DNA from: Rhynchonema sp. JSB1_4
Lineage: Eukaryota > Nematoda > Chromadorea > Monhysterida > Xyalidae
DNA: 64,000 nucleotides
Assembly: GCA_030248065.1 (NCBI GenBank)
Contig: JASAMV010006906.1
Span: forward strand, 41,798-105,797
Direction of reading: 5' to 3'
The notes below the pieces were generated by a model that ran no database searches, had not been told where the DNA came from, and saw nothing but the letters and a program-made list of their open reading frames with translations. A program made the position numbers and the translations under genes. Positions 8,435 through 16,482 of the stretch are shown one piece after another. Position 1 is the first letter of the stretch; every line of letters starts with the position of its first letter.

Positions 8435-8746
8435 ATGAAACGTCTCAGAAAACACCGCCTTTTTCTTGAGTTTCTCTTGAAATCAGGCCGAAAACGCCGC
8501 CCCGCAATTAAAAGCGCCAGTGACGATCAGATAAAACTTATTTCTGATATTTCCATTAATATTCTCAGCAACATTCTTGACATTGACAAGTCAACGTTGA
8601 GAAAGCTCAAAAAATTCAAAAAAGTTGTCCGACTTTTGGCCGATACGTCCGTTTCCATAAAGCGCAAGCGCAATGCTCTCATTAAATCTGCACCCAGTCT
8701 CCTTTCCCTAATTATTCCGCCAGCTTTAAGATTATTGCAAAAATGA
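8435..8746 (+). CDS. Conserved small Polinton protein of unknown role (103 aa)
   Basis: Lys/Arg-rich N-terminus, then an amphipathic helical segment (I-x-x-I-S-I-N-I-L-x-N-I-L) and a K-L-K-K-F-K-K-x-V-R-x-L-A motif, ending in a hydrophobic tail. As I remember the family, a small basic gene with this pattern lies next to the ATPase in many Polintons, its function unknown. It starts directly after the ATPase stop and overlaps the next ATG by 4 nt. Confidence 0.7.
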   Translation: MKRLRKHRLFLEFLLKSGRKRRPAIKSASDDQIKLISDISINILSNILDIDKSTLRKLKKFKKVVRLLADTSVSIKRKRNALIKSAPSLLSLIIPPALRLLQK

Positions 8747-9348
8747 GCGACGTGCAGAAATGGTGGTTATACCCGCATGCTCTCGGACAATCACCGGCTC
8801 AACCAGTTTTAAATCAACTCGACTATGACATGCAAAACATTTTGAAAAAGAATATCCCAGCCGACCAGAAAATAAAACTTTTTCATCAAGTGTTGGGAAA
8901 ACATGTCACGGTCAATGAAGGTAATAAAATGTACAAGACCCCGCTGTTGGAACACTCTGAAAAGTTGAAATCTGATGAAAAGCCGTCTTATGGACTAATT
9001 CCCACAAAAAAGGGCAAAAAGGCCGCAGAAATAATAGAAACTTACATACCCGATCTGTTTGATTCAGATGACAAACTTTTAGTCAAAGGCGAGCCAGTAC
9101 CAGGAACAAACCGTTGGGACATATTAAATCATTTAGTTTCTGGGAGACAGAAACAAAAACCGCCCCCGACCGGAACAGGATATGTGCTAAACGAGCTTCA
9201 AGAACGTAACGTACCGGAAACAGTGCTTTTGAACCCGAATTTACGCACTCCAGTTCCAAAAACTCCAGTCCCGCTCACATCTCCCCGCGCGCCAAAAACC
9301 AGACGTCGGATGCCACGAACAAAGCGAAAATTTGATGAACAAGAATGA
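8743..9348 (+). CDS. Conserved Polinton protein, probably virion or core associated (201 aa)
   Basis: The N-terminal half contains a helical segment of the form L-D-x-x-M-x-x-I-L-x-x-x-I-P-x-x-x-K-I-K-L-F-x-Q-V-L, which I associate with a widely conserved Polinton gene of unknown role. The C-terminal 50 residues are Pro/Lys/Arg-rich with repeated P-V-P-K-T-P units and end in a basic patch, suggesting DNA or capsid contact. Overlaps both neighbours by 4 nt, as expected of a compact viral gene cluster. Confidence 0.65.
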   Translation: MSDVQKWWLYPHALGQSPAQPVLNQLDYDMQNILKKNIPADQKIKLFHQVLGKHVTVNEGNKMYKTPLLEHSEKLKSDEKPSYGLIPTKKGKKAAEIIETYIPDLFDSDDKLLVKGEPVPGTNRWDILNHLVSGRQKQKPPPTGTGYVLNELQERNVPETVLLNPNLRTPVPKTPVPLTSPRAPKTRRRMPRTKRKFDEQE

Positions 9349-10271
9349 ATAAAATTTTAACCAAACTTTATTATTCAGGCCCCACAAAGTATGCAGGTCA
9401 GTCGGCCATTTTACGTGCTGCCAAGCAGAAAAATAAGAAAGTAACACTTAAGAATGTACGAGACTTTTTGGAACGTCAATCCACATACACTCTTCACAAA
9501 CCTCTGCGCCACAAATTCAAAAGAAACAAGGTTTTTGCGTTTGGCATAGACCACACTTTGCATATGGACACAGCACACATGATACGCTTAGCCGAGTTCA
9601 ATGACAACGTGCGTTATTTGTTGTGCGTGGTTTGCTGTTTCAGCCGGTACTTATGGGTGGAACCTCTTGAGAACAAACGTCCGGAAACAATAGCCCCAAA
9701 ATTGCGGCACATACTCGATTCCACTCGCCAAACGGTCATGTTTTTGTATAGCGATAATTCAACAGAATGGGCTGGCGCTGTAAAGCAGCTTCTGAATGAA
9801 AGGGGCATTGAACATATTGTTTTGAGGACAAGTGCTTTCCATGCTTCAATAGTGGAGCGCAGGATATTAGATTTGAAACGAAAAATATACGCTCACATGA
9901 CTCACAGAAACACGCTGAGGTACATTGATAATTTACAGGCTATATGTCAGGCTCTGAATAACTCTTATCACCGGATCCTCAAACGAACACCGGCATCCAT
10001 TAACGCTTCGAACGAGAGTGAAGTTTTGAAAGAACGCACGAAACAAGACCAACCAAGCGGTCCGCCCAAATTTCATGTGGGTGACAAAGTCAGAATTCAG
10101 GTCGAGAAAACGGCATTTCAGAGAGGATACACAAAAAACTTCTCAGACGAAATTTTCACAATTCACAGAGTTCTGAAACACGAGCCATGTCTTTATGAGT
10201 TGAAAGATGTTTTCGGCGAAGTTTTGCAAGGCAAGTGGTACGCGTGGGAATTATCTCGGATACGCCAGTAA
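9345..10271 (+). CDS. Retroviral-type (rve) integrase of the Polinton (308 aa)
   Basis: Inserts the linear element into the genome. The catalytic triad reads D75 (H-M-D-T-A-H-M), D137 (Y-S-D-N-S-T-E-W) and E171 (I-V-E-R-R), with the D-E spacing of DDE integrases. An N-terminal K-Y-A-G-Q-S segment and a C-terminal V-G-D-K-V-R ... K-D-x-x-G-E-x-L-x-G-K-W-Y barrel are the usual Polinton integrase flanks. The frame is intact. Confidence 0.95.
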   Translation: MNKILTKLYYSGPTKYAGQSAILRAAKQKNKKVTLKNVRDFLERQSTYTLHKPLRHKFKRNKVFAFGIDHTLHMDTAHMIRLAEFNDNVRYLLCVVCCFSRYLWVEPLENKRPETIAPKLRHILDSTRQTVMFLYSDNSTEWAGAVKQLLNERGIEHIVLRTSAFHASIVERRILDLKRKIYAHMTHRNTLRYIDNLQAICQALNNSYHRILKRTPASINASNESEVLKERTKQDQPSGPPKFHVGDKVRIQVEKTAFQRGYTKNFSDEIFTIHRVLKHEPCLYELKDVFGEVLQGKWYAWELSRIRQ

Positions 10272-10338
10272 ACTTACGCTGAAGTGTGCTCCAATTCTTG
10301 GATTATTCGTATTATCGTTACTTCGCTTCATTACAAAA

Positions 10339-11667
10339 ATGGACCATTTTACAGTAACTCTAGTCAGCAATTCGTTTACAAACAAAACTGAAAGTCACTC
10401 AGATTTTCGCATTTTGTTGCCTCGTCCGCTTGATTTGTCTAGCGGTTTGTGGGATGTTGGATTGAGGGAGATAAGTTTTACAAAAAGCTGGAACAATGTT
10501 GGTGGACACATCTTTGTTCACACAAAAGATGGAGTTTTCTCTAAATTCATTCCGTTTGCGTACTATGACACCATTGAGCAAGTTTTGAATGCAATAAATA
10601 AAAGCAACATGACCAAAACGGACGAAATCCCGCTTAGTTTTCGCGCACGTTTGCCTCGCGCGACCAAGTCCCAGCCCTTAAAAAGTCCAACCTCTGACCC
10701 AACCAAAAGTCCGACCTCTGGCCCGGTTGTCGTCCGTTCAAAAAGTCCACCCAAAAGTCCAACCTCTGACCCAACCAAAAGTCCGATCTCTGGCCCGGTT
10801 GCCGTCCGTTCAAAAAGTCCACCCAAAACTCCAACCTCTGACCCAACCAAAAGTCCGACCTCGGGGCCGGTTGCCGTCCGTTCAAAAAGTCCACCCAAAA
10901 CTCCAACCTCTGACCCAACCAAAAGTCCGACCTCGGGGCCGGTTGCCGTCAGTTCAAAGGGTACAACCAAAAGTCCGGTGCCCGTCCGTTCAAAAAGTCC
11001 GACCTCTGGCCCGGTTGGCGTCAGTCAAAAGGGTCCGATCTCTGGCCCGGTCACCGTACGTTCAAAAAGTCCGACCTCGGTACCGGTTGCCGTCAGCTCA
11101 AAGGGTACAACCAAAAGTCCGGTCTCCGTGCGTACAAAAAGTCCGACCCCCGCTCGAGCAAAGTCTAATGCTCCAAGAGTGGTTGTCACTCCTCCGGTAC
11201 CGAAACGTCCTCGACAATCCCAAGATCCAGTCATAAAGTTTGAAATGAAAAACGGCAAAGTTCGCTTGGTCAGCGGATTCAAAGTTTTAGGTGTGTATCT
11301 TTCTCCCTCGATAAAGTACGCACTTGGATTTTCGGACCCTCTCATTCTCGGTACCGATATTGCGAAACATCAGCCAGATTTGAGCGGAGGAATCACGTCT
11401 CTTATGATTTACTCCGACCTAGTCACGCACAGCATCGTGTCGGACACTTACGCACCCCTTTTACGTGTGGTGGCCATTAAAGACGGCATCAAGTTTGGTC
11501 AACGTGTTACAGTCGGCTATGAAAACCCTTTGTTCGTCGGAGTGCTGAAACATTACTTTGATTCCATAGGATTGAAAATTCTTACAAGTGCTGGCGAACC
11601 AGTGCACTTATCCATTCCAGAAACAGTGGTGGTTCTTGAGTTCAGGAAAAGGTCCATGTTTGGCTAA
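10339..11667 (+). CDS. Penton-like minor capsid protein with a long Ser/Pro/Thr repeat insert (442 aa)
   Basis: The frame is open from 10207, but the ATG at 10339 gives the expected N-terminus and avoids a 65-nt overlap with integrase. Residues 1-100 have the Polinton minor capsid pattern: V-T-L-x-S-N-S, L-P-R-P-L-D-L, a W-x-V-G-L-x-E-I-like W-D-V-G-L-R-E-I, then S-W-x-N-V and Y-Y-D-T-I. Residues about 115-275 are a repeat insert rich in K-S-P-T-S units, built from a 72-bp tandem repeat. A globular C-terminal part of about 165 residues completes the jelly-roll-like protein. Single-jelly-roll penton role is known for the family. The insert is unusual and may form a flexible surface spike or phospho-acceptor region. 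Confidence 0.8.
   Translation: MDHFTVTLVSNSFTNKTESHSDFRILLPRPLDLSSGLWDVGLREISFTKSWNNVGGHIFVHTKDGVFSKFIPFAYYDTIEQVLNAINKSNMTKTDEIPLSFRARLPRATKSQPLKSPTSDPTKSPTSGPVVVRSKSPPKSPTSDPTKSPISGPVAVRSKSPPKTPTSDPTKSPTSGPVAVRSKSPPKTPTSDPTKSPTSGPVAVSSKGTTKSPVPVRSKSPTSGPVGVSQKGPISGPVTVRSKSPTSVPVAVSSKGTTKSPVSVRTKSPTPARAKSNAPRVVVTPPVPKRPRQSQDPVIKFEMKNGKVRLVSGFKVLGVYLSPSIKYALGFSDPLILGTDIAKHQPDLSGGITSLMIYSDLVTHSIVSDTYAPLLRVVAIKDGIKFGQRVTVGYENPLFVGVLKHYFDSIGLKILTSAGEPVHLSIPETVVVLEFRKRSMFG
10681..11165 (+). repeat. 72-bp tandem repeat inside the minor capsid gene
   Basis: Four near-identical 72-bp units start at 10681, 10753, 10825 and 10897 (24 residues each), followed by shorter degenerate copies to about 11165. 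The period is a multiple of three, so copy-number change keeps the frame open. Confidence 0.9.
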
Positions 11668-11853
11668 ATGCGTCACCCAGTATTCGTTGGTAGAAAGTTC
11701 CAGCGTGGTCGAGGATTTGGAAGCTCTTTTTTGCAAGGCTTCGTGGATGGTTTCTTTCCGCTAGCAGGCAGAGCAGCAAAACTTATAAAACCGCACTTCG
11801 TCAAAGCGAGCATTAAAGGGAATCGCAAACGACGTCGTGACGCGCTTTCATAA
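11668..11853 (+). CDS. Short amphipathic/basic virion peptide, pVI-like by position (61 aa)
   Basis: Starts at the base after the minor capsid stop. A Gly/Phe-rich helix (F-G-S-S-F-L-Q-G-F-V-D-G-F-F-P-L-A-G) is followed by a Lys/Arg-rich tail. In adenoviruses and adintoviruses a short amphipathic membrane-active peptide (pVI-like) and a basic core peptide (pX-like) occur among virion genes; this one has the amphipathic character. The assignment is by composition and position only. Its TAA overlaps the next ATG (TAATG). Confidence 0.55.
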   Translation: MRHPVFVGRKFQRGRGFGSSFLQGFVDGFFPLAGRAAKLIKPHFVKASIKGNRKRRRDALS

Positions 11854-11993
11854 TGCCAAAACGTATTCGCCGACGTAAACCAAGACGAAAACGCAGACAA
11901 GTTGGAGCAGGAAAACGTCGGGCCTTTGGTTTCACTCCATTTGTGAGACGCTTTCGCAAATATGGTCCAAAACGAGGCCGCAAGCGGCGCTAG
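11853..11993 (+). CDS. Protamine-like core peptide, pX-like (46 aa)
   Basis: Missed by length-filtered ORF calling. The ATG overlaps the previous stop (TAATG) and the stop at 11991-11993 lies inside the major capsid gene, whose start at 11962 overlaps it by 32 nt. Nearly half of the 46 residues are Arg or Lys, arranged as R-R-R-K-P-R-R-K-R-R blocks around a Gly/Phe segment. This matches the adenovirus mu/pX DNA-condensing peptides and analogous adintovirus genes. DNA condensation in the capsid is inferred from composition. Confidence 0.7.
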   Translation: MPKRIRRRKPRRKRRQVGAGKRRAFGFTPFVRRFRKYGPKRGRKRR

Positions 11994-13266
11994 TTTTGTG
12001 CCTCCTTGTCTTGACGTTTTCCAAACCTTACCACAGCAAGTTGCAATTCAACGCACTATTTGTCAACAAATACGGCCCACCAATGCTTTGACAAAAAACT
12101 CTTCCGTAGAGTTCCATGTTGCGGGCTCAAATTGGTGGATTAACACAGACCAGATTTATTTGCGCACCTTAGTTCGCTTGATAAAACATCCAAACAAGAA
12201 TATTGCTGAAACAGATGAATGCAGCGTTATTAACTATCCAGCCCTTTGTCTCTGGGGACAAATGCGCGTGTCGCTCAACAACACACTTGTTGAGAATCTC
12301 CAAGAATTTGCGTTTCACTCATATATATCGACTTTGTTGAACCACGACGTCAGTTTCAAAGATGGTATTTTGAAGGCTGGTTCCTTCATTTTGGACGACG
12401 ACAAGCATTTTGACACAAAAAACAGCAAATCGTACAAAGCACAAAAACAGTTCTTCAAAGCAAGCAAAACCAGGGAACTAGTGGCACGATTATCAACAGG
12501 GGGTGTATTCAACTTGGGACGTCGGATCCCTCCGTTTGTGAGTCTAAAAATTGAACTCTGGCCAAACCCAGACTCAGTGAACACAATTACTTATGACCCA
12601 AACACCATCAACAGTTTCGGTTTGGAAATAGTTGATTGCAGTCTTTTTGTGGAAAAGAATTTGGTTCTAGACTCAGTCAATGTAGCGATGGAGACCAAAT
12701 TGCGCTCTCGACCCATGGTGTTTCCAATGAATAAAACCGTGCTGCGGTCAATTTTAATACCCGAAGGTGTGAGCGAGTCACCAAATAACACTATTTTCCG
12801 TGGTCCGCAACCCAATCGCATTTTAGTAGCAGTAATGGAAGATGATGTTTTCCGTGGCTTGAACAGCAAAAATCGATTTGTTTTTGGAAACCACGATTGT
12901 TCATTTGTCTCGGTGAGAGTAGGTTCAGAGGTATATCCTTTCGAATGTGAATCTACACCAGCCGATTACGATAACGACCGATACGCTCTAAACTTTTTAC
13001 GCTTGTGGAGAAGTTTGTGCTTGGACAATGAAGCTTGGGGTGAACTAGATTTTCACAGTTTCAAGAACAATTTTTGCTTCCACATAATCGATCTATCACA
13101 ATCACAGTTGCCGGTCTGGGAATTGTCACGTTACTCAGATTGCTCCGTAACAATAAAGTTCTCCAAAAATACTTCCAAGTCATTGCGGGCCTTAATTTTG
13201 GCAGAAACCCAATGCGAAATGCTCATTAACGCCGAGAGAAACGTGATGTTTCAACCAGAGATATGA
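11962..13266 (+). CDS. Major capsid protein (double jelly roll, hexon-like), 434 aa
   Basis: Length and order of features fit Polinton MCPs: an N-terminal segment with V-E-F-x-V-x-G-S-x-W-W-I, then L-R-x-L-V-R-L-I, a Q-M-x-V-S-L-N-N segment and H-S-Y-I-S-T-L-L-N-H before a helix-loop, followed by two beta-rich halves. It precedes the protease, as in most Polintons. Forms the icosahedral shell. The frame is intact. Confidence 0.85.
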   Translation: MVQNEAASGASFVPPCLDVFQTLPQQVAIQRTICQQIRPTNALTKNSSVEFHVAGSNWWINTDQIYLRTLVRLIKHPNKNIAETDECSVINYPALCLWGQMRVSLNNTLVENLQEFAFHSYISTLLNHDVSFKDGILKAGSFILDDDKHFDTKNSKSYKAQKQFFKASKTRELVARLSTGGVFNLGRRIPPFVSLKIELWPNPDSVNTITYDPNTINSFGLEIVDCSLFVEKNLVLDSVNVAMETKLRSRPMVFPMNKTVLRSILIPEGVSESPNNTIFRGPQPNRILVAVMEDDVFRGLNSKNRFVFGNHDCSFVSVRVGSEVYPFECESTPADYDNDRYALNFLRLWRSLCLDNEAWGELDFHSFKNNFCFHIIDLSQSQLPVWELSRYSDCSVTIKFSKNTSKSLRALILAETQCEMLINAERNVMFQPEI

Positions 13267-13769
13267 ACACACGGGATCTAAAAACGTTCATTAACCTTCA
13301 CACACGGCTTCGGGCTCGTGTGTCCGTTTCGGCCAGAAATTGCATGCCAAAATTGCGACCCGGTTTCGCAGTTATAGCAAACACGGACATCAGTGGAAAT
13401 CCAGGCAAACATTGGGTGGTATTGACGTCAACAAAACGTGGCAGGTACTTTTTTGATTCGTTTGGTAGACCGCCGTTTCATAAAGAATTCAAAGCCCGAT
13501 TTCATAACACGAAATGTGTTCAGTCGCGCTCCAGAAACACATGCGGTCAACATTGTTTGTTCTTTTTGTACAATTTTTATGTGTTAGGACTTTTACCGTC
13601 ATCGATCATGAAATTGTATTCTAATGATTTGTTAATTAATGATTATAATGTCGTGACATTTGTGAAGAATAAAAAAAACTCCTGTCGTGGTGCAAGCAGC
13701 ACACAGTCTTACACCGCACCTGTTGTCTCGCTTGACTGCACACAGCAAGCTGCTCTCTTGCAGACCTGA
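13263..13769 (+). CDS. Adenain-like cysteine protease (virion maturation), 168 aa
   Basis: Catalytic residues of the adenain fold can be read in order: His50 in G-K-H-W-V-V-L, Asp65 in F-F-D-S-F-G, Gln87 in V-Q-S-R-S and Cys94 in N-T-C-G-Q-H-C. Cleaves capsid precursors. It overlaps the major capsid stop by 4 nt and is the last gene of the plus-strand cluster. Downstream, an AATAAA at 13986 can serve as poly(A) signal for the cluster. Confidence 0.93.
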   Translation: MNTRDLKTFINLHTRLRARVSVSARNCMPKLRPGFAVIANTDISGNPGKHWVVLTSTKRGRYFFDSFGRPPFHKEFKARFHNTKCVQSRSRNTCGQHCLFFLYNFYVLGLLPSSIMKLYSNDLLINDYNVVTFVKNKKNSCRGASSTQSYTAPVVSLDCTQQAALLQT

Positions 13770-13802
13770 TAATTCAGGCAACTTTTGCCTTCAATCTGGC
13801 AC

Positions 13803-13846
13803 CTTGGATGTGTAATCTTCAAAAAATGTCACAATACACATCCAAG
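13803..13846. terminator. 12-bp stem hairpin downstream of the protease gene
   Basis: CTTGGATGTGTA at 13803-13814 and TACACATCCAAG near 13835-13846 form a perfect 12-bp stem with a ~20-nt loop containing an A-run. It lies 35 nt after the protease stop. It may act in 3'-end formation or be the remnant of an inverted terminal structure; the sequence alone does not decide. Confidence 0.5.
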
Positions 13847-13899
13847 TACTACCGCCGTTCCAGCCCACCACAACCTACGCGACAGCAGGCCCCGGAAAG

Positions 13900-13996
13900 C
13901 CGCGAAAAAAAAAAAAAAAACGGCAAAAGGGCCGGAGCCCCCCCCCGCCCACCCCCCCCAACCCCCCCCGCCACCCCCCCGAAACAATAAAAAGTA
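13900..13996. repeat. A-tract, C-rich low-complexity run and AATAAA at the Polinton right margin
   Basis: A 16-nt A-run (13905-13920) is followed by C-rich sequence (13935-13980) and AATAAA (13986-13991). Frames crossing it are low-complexity and not genes. The run separates the protease unit from the end of the spliced minus-strand gene at 14004. Confidence 0.7.
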
Positions 13997-14003
13997 ACAC
14001 ATA

Positions 14004-16282
14004 CTAGTATTTCGAGTTCAGGAATCGTGGAATCGATGTGACGACATTGAAATGACGATTGGTCAGCGAGATGTTCAGCAACGGAATGGTCGAATCGGTC
14101 TTGTCGCCGCATCGTTTGATAATGTTGCCGTTGTCTGGCACCGAGAATAAGCGAACGCGATACCGACCGAGCGCAGTGCACAACGCGTCCATGTGCTCAA
14201 CGCCCAATGGACCGTCATGATCGGCGAGATTGGCCCTCTGCAAAAGTTGAGATCATTCTTTGAGACCTCTTCTTTTTTTGTACAGACACGCTGCTATACA
14301 GACAGATTCGACCCTGATGTTATTGGATCGGTAGGCAGACGCCGTAGCCACTTGACCACGGACGCCCGATGACAAAACAAGTTGAAATGTTATATAAAGA
14401 TAAGAAAAATTGAGATCAGACTATCGTGAGATCTCATATTTTAAAGGTTCCAAATATTCAGGTCTGAGACAGGGCTCGATCCCTGTGGCATAAGATCGAT
14501 AGCCAGCGGAGAAACCACTGCGCTACTAAGGCCCCCGAACACAAACGTACAAAAGTTGCAAATATACCTGCATCAGTTCTTGTGCCAGTTCTTTTTGTCG
14601 TGTGTATCTGTGTTGGTCACCTCTGCGCACTTTCTCCCATTCAGCCATCGTTTCGTCGGACTCGTTTCTATGGAATCGTGCTCTTGCTGTGACAAGTGCC
14701 CTTGGCAGACACAGTTTGTCGGCATTCACAATATGATGTTGACCGTCACCTGAATTTTATTTCCATGTACGAACGATAATACAGAATGATAATAACAGTG
14801 AAATCACTAACGATTCAGTTCCTTATCAATGTTGCCCCTTGGTTGCTTGCCCGAGCCCACTGGTGGCTGCAGAATGGTCACTTGCCACGTCATTCGGCTA
14901 TCAAGACCGAACCCGGCGTTGGACTGGATGACCTGTAGTGTTTATACCGTTTTTTTTCGTAGGTTCAAAAATAAAAAATAATAATGAAAGAAATGATGTA
15001 CCTGTTCAATGAATCGCATCACAGTATCGGCATTCATGTCTGGACGAGTACGGAACGGGATCAGAATTGGCTTGTCCAGATTGGGATGTTTGATGGTCAG
15101 TCCGACTTTGCTGATGTTGTCTGTGCCTGCGAACGCCTTGTCGATCGCTTCACCCATAGCCTTGTGTGCGGATTCCTCGGCATCATCAGCGGTATCAAGA
15201 CCACGGAATTCCACACTGAATGCACGACCGGTTGTGTTGAGACGACGCACGTGCTGTTCGTACTCACGCGAGTCATGTGTACTGCTGCAAAAGCATTAAC
15301 TTTAGAATAGTTTATGCGTGTCTTAACTATTCTAAAGTTAGTGCCTACTAAAAAGTGAAGCCCCGAGTGGGATTCGAACCCACACACCCACAGTCTCTTT
15401 AGTGCCGTGATACGGTGCGCCCTAGACCACTAGTCTATCGAGGCTTACGAAAATAACACAATAAAACGATATACATACATGGTTGTTGTGCGCCAGTGCC
15501 TTGTTGCTGTGTGCCTTGCTGGGTGCCATTGCCGCGTCTACCAAGAACGTCGGGTGTCGTGTCAGGCACGACGTCATCATCATCTGACTGCGAAGCGCGT
15601 TGCGGTGTGTTGGGTGCATCATGTGGTGTGGTGAGTGTGTCGTGCTGTGATGTGCTGTGTGTGTTGTGTGTGTCATGCTGTGTGGTGCGTGTGTTGTGTG
15701 TGTCGTGTTGTGTGATGTGTGTGTCATGCGGTGTAGTGTGGCCCTGAAGAGGACCGTTGGGTTTGGGTAAGTGGTCGGAGCCGGACTCACGACCGATGGT
15801 GCCACCGGCAGCGTCTTCTGGTGCGGAGCAACCTGCTGGACCGGTCGGGAATAGATCTACAGTAAATGCAAACATTATAGCAAGTGTGAGAATTTAGAAG
15901 CGATTAAACGCAACAACCTTTGGATGTGGATGGATGTGCATCGTCGCAGCCAGGATCGAGATCGACTGAGCTGGACGGCGGAGGGTCGGCATTGGATGGA
16001 ACGGCGCCTGACTCGTCTCCGTCTTCGGGCACTGTAATTATGGTTTATATCTGTTGTATAAAAAACGTTAATTAAACACCCAAAAATACTAGAGACAGCT
16101 GGATTGTTGATGTTGTACCATCCGAACTGAAACAGCCAGCGATCACGATGCCAATTGACAGGATCAACCAGCTCATTCAGGCGGAGGAACAGCGCCCATC
16201 GGTATTCGGGACCATTCAACCAGGCAGCAGCGTCCCGAATGAGCGCATGCAGCTGGGAGTACGTGAGATGCGCGAGACTCAT
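14004..16282 (-). CDS. Spliced 7-exon gene carrying a Polinton PolB N-terminal domain (502 aa)
   Basis: Exons by splice sites and phase: 16090-16282, 15918-16031, 15475-15856, 15002-15284, 14812-14932, 14568-14749 and 14004-14237 (stop TAG). The lengths sum to 1509 nt, 503 codons, with consistent phases at all six GT-AG junctions. The first ~230 residues are a novel Trp-rich N-terminus, then an acidic, Ser/Pro and Thr-His-Asp-repeat linker. Residues about 230-502 match the N-terminal domain of Polinton PolB: E-F-R-G-L-D, V-G-L-T-I-K-H-P, D-K-L-C-L-P-R-A-L-V-T, Q-K-E-L-A-Q-E-L, and a final N-R-H-F-N-V-V-T-S. The protein ends exactly where the polymerase zinc region and exonuclease should begin. 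It is either a domesticated PolB fragment or a gene cut short by the neighbouring Polinton. Spliced structure is unlike the intronless Polinton next to it. Confidence 0.75.
14265..14535 (-). other. Two tRNA-like (A-box/B-box) sequences in an intron
   Basis: On the minus strand, around 14535-14455 there is an A-box-like TAGCGCAGTGGTT and a B-box-like GGATCGAGCCC, and around 14395-14290 an A-box-like TGGTCAAGTGG and B-box-like GGGTCGAATCTG. Neither folds into a clean cloverleaf by eye, so these are probably tRNA pseudogenes or heads of a SINE. They lie in the intron between the last two exons of the spliced PolB-N gene. Confidence 0.4.
15360..15445 (-). tRNA. tRNA-like gene, probably pseudogene
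   Basis: Read on the minus strand, a 7-bp acceptor stem (GCCTCGA with TCGGGGC, one G-T pair) and a perfect T-arm (GTGGG TTCGAAT CCCAC) flank a region with an A-box (TAGACTAGTGG). The anticodon stem is poor: the best 7-nt loop GTATCAC (anticodon ATC) sits on a stem with two mismatches. Length is about 85 nt. I cannot name the isotype. A tRNA scanner would decide. Confidence 0.45.
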
Positions 16283-16482
16283 TAGCAAATTGCAGCGATG
16301 AGATGATAATGGCTGAATTGCTAGAATGACGAAAAAAGATTTGAATGTTTCTTATATGTAGTCTTATTTGCTGCTTACATCAATTTGTAATGGTTTACGG
16401 TACCTGGCGGGAAATTTAAAACAATCGGAAAAATACATAAGCAGCAGATTTATAGTTATCCTGTCATTCTTTGCTTTGCACG
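16283..16482. promoter_or_regulatory. 200-bp divergent promoter between the spliced PolB-N gene and a small gene
   Basis: The two start codons (16282 minus and 16483 plus) are 200 bp apart in divergent orientation. A TATA-like TTTATAG lies at about 16448, 30-40 bp upstream of the plus-strand ATG. No other gene intervenes, so co-regulation is possible. This is inferred from spacing. Confidence 0.4.

Larger units (their letters stand above)
1778..13996. mobile_element. Polinton/Maverick (adintovirus-like) element, apparently intact
   Basis: Twelve kilobases of tightly packed intronless ORFs contain all Polinton hallmarks: protein-primed PolB, retroviral-type integrase, FtsK/HerA-like packaging ATPase, adenain-type protease, a double-jelly-roll type major capsid protein and a penton-like minor capsid protein. 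Early-type genes (PolB and two accessory ORFs) are on the minus strand and virion genes on the plus strand. Plus-strand genes overlap by 1-30 nt or abut. Every hallmark frame is open, suggesting a recent insertion. The limits given are those of the ORFs plus the AATAAA at 13986. I did not find the terminal inverted repeats or the 6-bp target duplication, so true ends may differ by several hundred bases. Confidence 0.9.

Noticed and set aside
10563..10970. Minus-strand frames of 94 and 135 residues
   Set aside because: They are antisense shadows of the 72-bp repeat inside the minor capsid gene; the periodic composition comes from the repeat.
10727..11236. 169-codon plus-strand frame overlapping the minor capsid gene
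   Set aside because: Shifted reading of the same 72-bp repeat; no independent start context and it ends where the repeat ends.
13785..13997. Pro/Lys-rich short ORFs
   Set aside because: Produced by the A-run and C-rich low-complexity sequence.
1600..14100. Terminal inverted repeats of the Polinton
   Set aside because: By eye no long inverse match between the left (1.6-2.8 kb) and right (13.7-14.1 kb) margins; a computed self-alignment is needed.
15422..15805. His/Thr-rich 127-codon frame
   Set aside because: Alternative frame of the repeat-rich linker in exon 3 of the spliced PolB-N gene; the Asp-Thr-His frame joins the neighbouring exons in phase, this one does not.
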